Shown: in pieces, positions 57,454-64,000 of the stretch
Numbering within the stretch: the first letter of the stretch is position 1
How the letters are laid out: the number at the start of each line of letters is the position of its first letter
DNA from: CALMKX01 sp036274895
Lineage (GTDB): Bacteria > Acidobacteriota > Thermoanaerobaculia > Multivoradales > SZUA-115
Assembly: GCA_036274895.1 (NCBI GenBank)
Contig: DASUEU010000056.1
Location: 1-64,000, forward strand
DNA length: 64,000 nucleotides
Direction: 5' to 3'
The notes under the pieces: model-generated
The model's database searches: none
What the model saw: only the letters and a program-made list of their open reading frames with translations
What the model was told of the DNA's origin: nothing
Position numbers and translations under genes: made by a program

Positions 57454-57861
57454 GTGCAACTCAACGACTCGGAGTGGAAGGTGATGCGCCGGCTCTGGGA
57501 GCGAGGTCGCGGCGGCGTGGCCGACCTCCACGAGGATCTGGCGGCCGAGACCGGCTGGGCCTACTCGACGGTCAAGACCCTGCTCGAGAGGCTGGTCGAA
57601 AAGGGGGCGGTGGCCATCGAGAAGGCCCGTTCGGGGCGCGTGTTCGTCCCCCTCCTGGCAGAGAGCGAGGCCCGGGGCTCGGCCTTCCGCGCCCTGCTCG
57701 ACCGGGCCTTCGGGGGCCGGGTCGACGCCTTCGCCCAGCACCTGGTGGAAGGCCGGACCTTGAGCCAGCGCGAGCGCGAGGAGCTGGCGGAGATCCTCGG
57801 GGCCGAGGAGGACGCGGCACCCCCGGCAGACCCCTCTTCGAAGGGTGGGCGCCATGACTGA
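57454..57861 (+). CDS. blaI: BlaI/MecI/CopY-family repressor
   Basis: The protein has 135 residues starting with a GTG. The winged helix (LNDSEWKVMRRLWERGRGGV; YSTVKTLLERLVEKGAVAIE) and the helical dimerisation tail (LSQREREELAEIL) match BlaI. The operators just upstream indicate autorepression. The stop overlaps the M56 gene start by eight bases (ATGACTGA). Partner proteolysis by the M56 protein is the family's induction mechanism. Confidence 0.92.
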   Translation: MQLNDSEWKVMRRLWERGRGGVADLHEDLAAETGWAYSTVKTLLERLVEKGAVAIEKARSGRVFVPLLAESEARGSAFRALLDRAFGGRVDAFAQHLVEGRTLSQREREELAEILGAEEDAAPPADPSSKGGRHD

Positions 57862-58936
57862 AGCCCCCGAGCTGCTGCGCTCCGCCGGCGCCCTGTTCTG
57901 GGCCTGGGTGCCTCCGGCCGCCCTCCAGGGAGGCGTGGCGCTGCTGGTGGCCTGGGTGGTGGACGTGCTGCTGCCCCGCCAGGCTGCCCCGGAGCTACGC
58001 GAAGGAGTGTGGGCCCTGGCCCTCTTCAAGCTGGTGCTGCCGCCCACCCTGGCCTCGCCGCTGTCAGTCGCCTCCTTGCTGCCGGCGGCGGTGGCCGCGC
58101 GGGCCGGGACCCCCCTGGGCAGCGACCCGGTCTCCTGGGCCTTGCCGGCAGCGGCGGCCTGGGTGGCGGGGGCCCTCGCCTTCCTCGGCTTCGCGGCCCT
58201 GCGGTCCTTCCGGGCTCGGCGAGGGCTGCGGCGCATCCGCGAGAGCGCCTCGGCCCGGGACCACGCGGCCCTCGATGGCGCCGCCGCCCGGCTGGGCATC
58301 AGGGCCCGGCCCGGTCTGTTCCGCCTCCCCGGCGCGGGCTCCCCCTTCGTGCTCGGGGCCTTCCGGCCGGCCATCTACCTGCCCGCGTCCGTCGGCGAGG
58401 CGGAGCTGCCGCACGTGCTCCTCCACGAGCTCGCCCACGTCGCTCGCCGGGACAGCTTGCGCCAGGGAGCGGCGCGCCTGCTCCATGCTCTGTTCTGGTT
58501 CCATCCCCTGCTGCCCTGGGCTCGGCGCCGGCTGGCCGCCGCCGCCGAGGCGGCCTGCGACCGGCGGGTCGCCTGCGCCCTCGGCCAGGAGGCTTCCGGC
58601 TACCGTGCCTGCCTGCTCGACTTCTACCGCCGCGCCCAGGTGGCCCCCGTGGGCTTGCCGTTCCTGGCTCCGCCGACCGCCCTGCGGCTGCGCCTGGAAG
58701 CGATCGCCGGGGCCGGCCGGCAGCGCTCGACCTCCCAGCGCCTGGGCACCGCCGTCCTGGTCTGCCTCCTGGCAGCGGCCTTCCTGCCCATGGCCGCGGT
58801 GGCCGAGCGTCGCTCGCTCGAGGTGGCGGAGTGGATCGCCCGCCCGCCCGGCTGTCTGCAGCTGCGCTATCTGGTCCTCCAACGTCTCGCCCGAGAAGCC
58901 ACCGAGGCGCCCCCGTCAACCGAACCCCTGAGGTGA
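57854..58936 (+). CDS. M56-family (BlaR1-like) membrane metallopeptidase without sensor domain
   Basis: The protein has 360 residues. Membrane segments lie near residues 12-38, 50-80 and 90-115, followed by the zinc site HELAH in LLHELAHVARRD and a late membrane segment (LGTAVLVCLLAAAFLPMAAV). The penicillin-binding sensor domain of BlaR1 is absent: only about 35 residues follow the last segment (WIARPPGCLQLRYLVLQRLA). It should cleave the BlaI-type repressor on an unknown signal. Confidence 0.88.
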   Translation: MTEAPELLRSAGALFWAWVPPAALQGGVALLVAWVVDVLLPRQAAPELREGVWALALFKLVLPPTLASPLSVASLLPAAVAARAGTPLGSDPVSWALPAAAAWVAGALAFLGFAALRSFRARRGLRRIRESASARDHAALDGAAARLGIRARPGLFRLPGAGSPFVLGAFRPAIYLPASVGEAELPHVLLHELAHVARRDSLRQGAARLLHALFWFHPLLPWARRRLAAAAEAACDRRVACALGQEASGYRACLLDFYRRAQVAPVGLPFLAPPTALRLRLEAIAGAGRQRSTSQRLGTAVLVCLLAAAFLPMAAVAERRSLEVAEWIARPPGCLQLRYLVLQRLAREATEAPPSTEPLR

Positions 58937-58940
58937 GCCC

Positions 58941-59567
58941 ATGTCCCCACGTCGAACCCTCGTCGTCGCCGCCACCCTCCTCCTCTGCGCCGGCCTCCGG
59001 CCGCTCGAGGCGACCGATCCATCCAAACCGCCCGCCGAGCAGGTGGACATGGTCCAGATGATGGAGCGCATGAAGCAGTTCACCGCCACCGGACCGGAGC
59101 ACGTGTGGCTCCAGCGCTTCCTCGGCGAGTGGCAGACCGAGACGCGGATCGGCATGCACGGCCCCCAGAGGCCGCCGGACAAGGGCACCAGCCGGGGCCG
59201 CTGGCTGATCGACGGCCGCTGGCTGGTGCTGGAGAGCGAGGGCACGATGATGGGGATGCCGGTCAAGTCCTGCTTCGTCCTGGGCTACGACCGCTTCAAG
59301 ATGAGCTTCGTCACCTCTTTCGTCAGCTCGGTCGATACCGCCATGACCCACTCCGAGGGCGACATCGACCCCAAGACCGGCGCCCTCTTGACCTACGGCA
59401 CCCTCGACGAGTACCTGACCGGCGAGCACGACAAGATGGTCAAGTACGTGTGGCGCTTCCCCGACGAAAACACCATGATCCTCGAGATCCACGACCTGCC
59501 GATCGGCGAGACCGACGCCAAGGTGGTCGAGGTCACCTACCGACGCAAGGCCGGGAGCGCACGATGA
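58941..59567 (+). CDS. secreted DUF1579 family protein
   Basis: The protein has 208 residues. A signal peptide (VVAATLLLCAGLRPLEA) precedes a lipocalin-like beta-rich domain with the DUF1579 opening FLGEWQTETRI and a continuing GRWLIDGRWLVLESEG. The function is unknown. It is likely co-transcribed with the blaI/M56 pair, because only four bases separate it from the M56 stop, which suggests that it belongs to the regulated set. Confidence 0.82.
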   Translation: MSPRRTLVVAATLLLCAGLRPLEATDPSKPPAEQVDMVQMMERMKQFTATGPEHVWLQRFLGEWQTETRIGMHGPQRPPDKGTSRGRWLIDGRWLVLESEGTMMGMPVKSCFVLGYDRFKMSFVTSFVSSVDTAMTHSEGDIDPKTGALLTYGTLDEYLTGEHDKMVKYVWRFPDENTMILEIHDLPIGETDAKVVEVTYRRKAGSAR

Positions 59568-60031
59568 CCGGGATCACCATCAAACGCCAGGTAGCCGCGC
59601 CCCGCGAACGGGTCTTCGCCGCCGCCACCGACTTCGCCAACGCCGCGAGCTTCATCCAGGCGATCGACAAGATCGAGATGCTGACCGAGGGGCCGGTGGG
59701 CGTGGGCACTCGCTTCCGCGAGACCCGCATCGTCTTCGGCCGGCCGGCGACCGAGGAGATGAAGGTCACCGGCTTCGACCCGCCGGGCAGCTACACCCTC
59801 ACGGCCGAGAGCCACGGCGCCCGCTATGAAACGGTTTTTTCCTTCGCCGAGAAGAGCGGCGGCACCGAGGTCGAGATGCGCTTCGCCGTCACGCCCCTGA
59901 CCTTTATGGCGAAGGTGATGGGCTTCCTGATGCGGCCGATGATGAAGAAGATGCTGGCGATGTGCGCCAAGGACCTCGAGGACATCGCGAAGGCGGTGGA
60001 GTCAGAGGCCCTTTCGTCGCCGAAGGCGTAG
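59564..60031 (+). CDS. SRPBCC-family (polyketide-cyclase/START-like) protein
   Basis: The protein has 155 residues. The fold signature appears as ITIKRQVAAPRERVFAAATD, then FGRPATEEMKVTGFDPPGSY and a long C-terminal helix. Its start overlaps the DUF1579 stop (ATGA). Such proteins bind a hydrophobic ligand, and no ligand can be named. Its end overlaps the convergent methyltransferase gene by 30 bases. Confidence 0.85.
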   Translation: MTGITIKRQVAAPRERVFAAATDFANAASFIQAIDKIEMLTEGPVGVGTRFRETRIVFGRPATEEMKVTGFDPPGSYTLTAESHGARYETVFSFAEKSGGTEVEMRFAVTPLTFMAKVMGFLMRPMMKKMLAMCAKDLEDIAKAVESEALSSPKA

Positions 60032-60667
60032 CGCGATCAGTCGGGGCGGCTCGGTGCGGGCGGCCCCGAGGTCTCGCGGTTCTGCCAGTTCGATCAGCTC
60101 GAGGCCCGCGGCCAGGCCGCCGTTCACGTAGTCCGCCACGTCGTGCAAGGTGGCCGTCACCCGCTCGCGCACACCGGTGTGGCGGTCGGTGAACTGGGCC
60201 TGGCCGCCGCCGAGCTGGCGCATCGGGTGCAGCTCGCAGAGGAAGACCTCCCCACCGGGGCGCAGCGTCCGGGCGCACTGCGCGAAGAAGGGCGCGAGGT
60301 CCTCGACGTGCTCGAGCACCAGCATGGTCACGATCAGATCCGCCGCGGAGTCCTCGATCGGCCAGGGCCGGCGCAGGTCATGCTCGAGGAAGTGCACGTG
60401 CGCCGCGCTCACCCGCTCCCGGGCCTTGGCCAACATGCCGGGTGAAAAGTCCAGGGCCACCACGGCGGCCGCCCGCTCGGCGAGGAATCGAGTGTTGAAG
60501 CCCGTGCCGCAGCCGATCTCGAGCACCTCGCGGCCGGCCAGTGCGAGGGGCAGGTCGCGGAGAAGGGCGGCGGCCCGCTCGCGGGTGCGGTTGGGATCGC
60601 TGTCGTAGGTCTGCGACCAGCGGTCGTAGGCGGCGGCGACGTCGCTGGCTGGGGGCTGGTCGGGCAT
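60002..60667 (-). CDS. class I SAM-dependent methyltransferase
   Basis: The protein has 221 residues from the ATG at 60667 (MPDQPPASDVAAAYDRWSQT). Motif I is VLEIGCGTGFNTRFLAERA, followed by VVALDFSPGMLAKARERV and VTMLVLEHVEDLAPFF. The YDRWSQTYD opening is shared with ubiquinone/menaquinone-type and small-molecule methylases. Alternative starts lie 3 and 43 codons upstream. The substrate is unknown. Confidence 0.83.
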   Translation of the reverse strand: MPDQPPASDVAAAYDRWSQTYDSDPNRTRERAAALLRDLPLALAGREVLEIGCGTGFNTRFLAERAAAVVALDFSPGMLAKARERVSAAHVHFLEHDLRRPWPIEDSAADLIVTMLVLEHVEDLAPFFAQCARTLRPGGEVFLCELHPMRQLGGGQAQFTDRHTGVRERVTATLHDVADYVNGGLAAGLELIELAEPRDLGAARTEPPRLIALRLRRRKGL

Positions 60668-60816
60668 TCGGGTCATCCTATGGCGAAGCTGCGATACACT
60701 CGCCTGCACATCCGAGCAAAGAAGGGACTGGACGAGGTGGCTGGTACGGGGATCGGCCTCGTGCTCCCGGGGCCTCCGACCGCCCTTTCGGCTCACCCTG
60801 ACGAGGGAGGACTCTC

Positions 60817-62238
60817 ATGTCCCGACGGCTCTCGACTCTCACCCTCTGCGCCCTGCTCACCCTGGCCGCCTGCGGCCCCCGACCGGCCGATTCTCCAGCG
60901 CCCGGATTCTCCACCAATCCCTACTGCCCTTCGGGGGTAACGCTGTGCTCGGCGCTGCCCGAGCAGATCCTGACCCCCACCGGTTGCAGCACCGCGGACC
61001 AGCAGTGCGCGCGAGACTTCTTCTCCTGGCAGACCTTCGTCTCCCTGAACTGGCCGGGCAAGATCGTCAACGCCCCCGAGGGCGTGCAGATCGTCGAGCC
61101 GGACCCCACGGCCAGCGCGGGTGACCGGGGCAGCCGGGTGTGGGAGCTGTGGATGGACCCGGACTCGGTCTTCCTGCCCGGCGCCGTCAAGCCCAGCTGG
61201 CAGCCCGGTCAGGAGCCGCCAACTCCCTGCAACCAGCCGGGAGCCTCCGGCCGCACCCTGGCCGGCCGCCTGGCCAAGGCCACGGTGTCCTTCGTGGACC
61301 TCGACCCGGACTCTTTCTTCACCGCCACCGTCAACCAGCCCCTGATCGACCAGGCGATGAACTTCGTCGTCTTCGAGATCCGCATGAACCAGGGCGAGGT
61401 CGGCTGGGTGGTGGACAACTCCCTCTACCAGCAGGAGACCGTCCAGGCCCTGACCACCAGCCTCCAGCTGCCGAACGCGGCCATCGAGGCCAAGGCCGCC
61501 TGGCGCATCCTGCCGGCCGAGATGCCCGAAGCGCAGAAGAACCGCTACTACCGCCAGATGGCCAAGATCGTGCTCGACGGCAGCGCGGTCGAAGGCGGCG
61601 GCGGCGCGCCGGTCTGCCTCACCCGCGAGCTGGGCCTGATCGGTCTCCACCTCCGGCACAACGGCCTGTGGGGCACCTTCGAGCAGGTGGACAACGTGAA
61701 AGCCTCGGACGGCATCACGCCCACCCTGTACAACCCCGCCTGCACCACCTGCGCGACCAACCTGCCGCCCACCGACAAGAGCGGCAAGCCGATCCCCGCC
61801 AGCGACTACAAGTGGAGCCTGACCGGGCCCTCAGCCTCCCTCTACCAGGGCTTCCCCAACGTGCCGGCGCAGATCACCCGTGCCCCGGGGCAGGATCGGT
61901 TCATCAACGTGCCGCTCAACCACTTCTTCCAGAGCCAGGTGCTCACCGGCACGGTGTGGGCCAACTACATGCTGATCACCACCAACTGGATCGAGCTGCC
62001 GCCGGTGTCGCAGCCGATCCCCGCCCTCAACACCTCCCTCGAGCCCTTCCTGCCCTCGGTTTCCACCCTCCCTCAAGCCTGCATCGACTGCCACGAGCTG
62101 GCGGTGAACGGCAACAACGCCGCGCTGGGACAGAGCTTCCTGCCCTTCCGCGCCTGCCCGCAGACGCCCAAGCCCGGCCAGAGCCTGCCGGCCAACTGCC
62201 TGCTGGGGAGGGTGGACACCCTGGCCTCCCGGCGCTGA
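60817..62238 (+). CDS. lipoprotein with C-terminal cytochrome-c-type heme site
   Basis: The protein has 473 residues. A lipobox (LLTLAACG) is followed by a long uncharacterised region rich in Trp/Asn (FFSWQTFVSLNWPGKIVNAP; DQAMNFVVFEIRMNQGEVGW). One CxxCH heme motif lies near the end (ACIDCHELAVNG). Paired cysteines CTTC also occur. It is probably a periplasmic or surface electron carrier or oxidase subunit. The start has the ribosome site GAGGGAGG. Confidence 0.78.
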   Translation: MSRRLSTLTLCALLTLAACGPRPADSPAPGFSTNPYCPSGVTLCSALPEQILTPTGCSTADQQCARDFFSWQTFVSLNWPGKIVNAPEGVQIVEPDPTASAGDRGSRVWELWMDPDSVFLPGAVKPSWQPGQEPPTPCNQPGASGRTLAGRLAKATVSFVDLDPDSFFTATVNQPLIDQAMNFVVFEIRMNQGEVGWVVDNSLYQQETVQALTTSLQLPNAAIEAKAAWRILPAEMPEAQKNRYYRQMAKIVLDGSAVEGGGGAPVCLTRELGLIGLHLRHNGLWGTFEQVDNVKASDGITPTLYNPACTTCATNLPPTDKSGKPIPASDYKWSLTGPSASLYQGFPNVPAQITRAPGQDRFINVPLNHFFQSQVLTGTVWANYMLITTNWIELPPVSQPIPALNTSLEPFLPSVSTLPQACIDCHELAVNGNNAALGQSFLPFRACPQTPKPGQSLPANCLLGRVDTLASRR

Positions 62239-62302
62239 GCCGGCGGCCGGTTCCAAACGGCTAACCGCGCTGCGACCGACTTTGTGACCACCGCTCCCTA
62301 GC

Positions 62303-64000
62303 ATGGGGGCGGTGTCGATCCAGCTCGAAGCACTCACCAAGCGCTACGGCGACCAGGAGGTCGTCCAGGAAGTCTCCCTCGAAGTCGCCAAGGGGGAGCT
62401 CGTGGTGCTCCTGGGCGAGAGCGGCAGCGGCAAGAGCACGCTGCTGCGCATGGTCGCCGGGCTCACCGCCATGGACGGCGGCCGGGTCCTGCTCCACGGC
62501 CGGGACGTGACCTTCGAGCCCCCCCAGCGCCGCGAGGTGGGGCTGGTCTTCCAGAGCTACGCCCTGTTCCGCGCCATGACCGTGGCGGAGAACGTCGAGT
62601 TCGCCCTCAAGGTGCGCCGGGTCGGGAGCCGGGAGCGCCGCCAGCGGCGCGAGGAGCTGCTCGACCTGGTGGGTCTGGGCGGCCTCGGCGGCCGGCTGCC
62701 CCGCCAGCTCTCGGGCGGCCAGCAGCAGCGGGTGGCCCTGGCCCGCGCCCTCGCCCACCGCCCGGAGGTGCTGCTGCTCGACGAGCCCTTCGGCGCCCTC
62801 GACGTGCGCACCCGCGCCGAGCTGCGCCAGGCCCTGCTCGACATCCAGCGCGAGCTGACCCTGTCGACGATCTTCGTCACCCACGACCAGGAGGAAGCCT
62901 TCGCCCTGGCCGACCGCCTGGCGGTGATGCACAACGGCCGGCTGCTCGAGCTGGGCTCGCCGCGGGACCTCTACCTGCAACCCCGCTCCGAGCGGGTGGC
63001 GACCTTCCTGGGCGGCGCCAACCTGCTCATCGGCGAGGTCACGGAGCGGGGCCTGCGCCTGGGCGAGGCCGAGCTGCCCCTGGCCGGCGAGGCCCTCTCC
63101 GCCGGCACCCGGCGGGTGCAGGTGCTCTTCCGGCCCGAGGACGTGACCCTGGGCGACCCGGCGGGGGCTCGGCCGGCCGGGGCCCTGGGCCGGGCCCGCG
63201 TCGAGCGCGCGGTCTTCCTCGGCGCCACCGAGCGCTTGCGGCTGCGCCTGCCGCCCCTGCCGCGGGTGCGCGCCCTGGCCCCGGCGGCCCCCTTCGGCAG
63301 CGACTCCCTGGTGGTCGAGGCCCTACGCACCCTGCCCGAGTCCCGCCGGCTGCCCCTGTCGCCGGGAGACGAGGTGTGGCTGGGGGTCAAGCGGGTCCAC
63401 CCCCTGCCCCATCCCGGTCTCGCCCTGGTGGCGGCGAGCGCGGGGGACGAGGCCGGGGCCGCCGCCCTGGAGCTGGCCGGAGAGCTCGGCCGCCGCGCCG
63501 GCGGGCGGGTCACGGAGCTCATGAACCAACCGTTGGAGGAGGCCCTGCGCCGCCATCAGGACCGCCAGCCGGTGGACCTGGTGGTGTTCGGCCTGGCCCC
63601 CGGGGCGGGCCTCGACCGGGTCGAGGAGCTGCTCGAGGCCTCGCCCGACCACCTGCTGGTGGTGCGCGGGGCCGCCCCCCTGCCCGAGCGCCTGCTGATC
63701 GGCGTGGCGGTAGGCGAGCCCGGCAAGTCGGACGTGCTCTTCGCCGGCCGGCTGGCCCGCCACCTCGAAGCCGAGGCGCGGGTGCTGACCTTCCTGCCGG
63801 CGGGCACCGAAGCCAGGCTCGCCACCCGCTTCGTCGAGGCCAGCGTCCGCACCCTGGGCCGCCTGGGTGTGCCGGCCTCGGGCGAGGTGCGCCCGGGCGA
63901 GCCGGCGGCCGAACTGCTCGCCGAGCAGGCCGCCAGCCCGGGCTCCTGGCTGGTGCTGGGAGCGCCCCTGCCCGACCTGCGAGGCCGCATCCGGCTGGGC
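62303..64000 (+). CDS. ABC transporter ATPase fused to universal-stress-protein-like domains (partial, runs off the end)
   Basis: 566 codons are visible from the ATG at 62303; a GTG three codons later is possible. The ABC domain is complete: Walker A GESGSGKST (Lys44), signature LSGGQQQ (136-142), Walker B LLLDEP (Asp160, Glu161), switch His194. A TOBE-like region follows (about 240-365), as in CysA/PotA/ModC-type importers. From about residue 373 the sequence changes to two USP-like units (ALVAASAGDEAGAAALELAG; LLIGVAVGEPGKSDVLFAGR). The second ends near GAPLPDLRGRIRLG, which resembles the USP nucleotide loop. The transport partner genes are not in the window. Confidence 0.82.
   Translation, partial: MGAVSIQLEALTKRYGDQEVVQEVSLEVAKGELVVLLGESGSGKSTLLRMVAGLTAMDGGRVLLHGRDVTFEPPQRREVGLVFQSYALFRAMTVAENVEFALKVRRVGSRERRQRREELLDLVGLGGLGGRLPRQLSGGQQQRVALARALAHRPEVLLLDEPFGALDVRTRAELRQALLDIQRELTLSTIFVTHDQEEAFALADRLAVMHNGRLLELGSPRDLYLQPRSERVATFLGGANLLIGEVTERGLRLGEAELPLAGEALSAGTRRVQVLFRPEDVTLGDPAGARPAGALGRARVERAVFLGATERLRLRLPPLPRVRALAPAAPFGSDSLVVEALRTLPESRRLPLSPGDEVWLGVKRVHPLPHPGLALVAASAGDEAGAAALELAGELGRRAGGRVTELMNQPLEEALRRHQDRQPVDLVVFGLAPGAGLDRVEELLEASPDHLLVVRGAAPLPERLLIGVAVGEPGKSDVLFAGRLARHLEAEARVLTFLPAGTEARLATRFVEASVRTLGRLGVPASGEVRPGEPAAELLAEQAASPGSWLVLGAPLPDLRGRIRLG

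Overview
The window is high-GC bacterial chromosome that reads as a member of the Acidobacteriota. The inference rests on an Oar-like TonB-dependent receptor with an N-terminal carboxypeptidase-regulatory-type domain, the mix of secreted M14, S8 and S9 peptidases, and uniformly G/C-ending codons. No rRNA, tRNA or other taxonomic marker was seen, so the assignment is tentative.

Layout. 1-10.5 kb (minus strand): a glucan or oligoglucoside uptake locus. It holds a GH1 beta-glucosidase, then an operon under a clear LacI-type operator: LacI regulator, TonB-dependent receptor, GH144-like lipoprotein glucanase, solute-binding lipoprotein and two MalF/MalG-type permeases. No dedicated ATPase gene is visible. 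10.5-13.3 kb (plus): a gabT-gabD-like pair. 13.3-23.3 kb: an accessory region. It contains an AbiE toxin-antitoxin module with a broken toxin, a duplicated DUF433 gene, an apparent operon of envelope proteins split by an IS630-type element, a MntA-HepT module, a methyltransferase, an alpha/beta hydrolase and gene scraps. 23.6-29.2 kb: a secreted papain-like protein with a very acidic repeat tail, an outer-membrane barrel and a secreted subtilase. 29.5-44.8 kb: a YtrA-type regulator with an ABC exporter, an S9 peptidase, a class C beta-lactamase-fold hydrolase, an AsmA-like protein, a small secreted protein and a pair of M14 carboxypeptidase-like proteins, one of which has lost its zinc ligands.

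44.9-56.5 kb is the most unusual part. A five-gene minus-strand operon encodes a trypco2-like small protein, an intracellular trypsin-like protease, a MoxR-type AAA+ ATPase, a 1235-residue protein with a degenerate vWA-like region and two formylglycine-generating-enzyme-fold (fGS) domains, and a separate single-fGS protein. It resembles NTP-dependent conflict systems of the MoxR/vWA/trypsin type. The three fGS domains lack the catalytic cysteines of true FGE. Their last 105 bases differ almost only at codons whose third base stays C, which is the signature expected from adenine-templated diversification by a diversity-generating retroelement. No reverse transcriptase or template repeat is visible in the window. 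An IS1182-like element with a CTAG target duplication separates this operon from a restriction-methylase gene that it truncates.

56.7-64 kb returns to ordinary genes: an RDD membrane protein, a BlaI/M56 regulator pair with good operators, DUF1579 and SRPBCC proteins, a methyltransferase, a cytochrome-c-like lipoprotein, and an ABC ATPase fused to universal-stress-protein-like domains that runs off the end.

Several families of GC-rich palindromic repeats are scattered between genes. Two of them have run into coding sequence, at the end of the solute-binding protein and at the start of the S9 peptidase.
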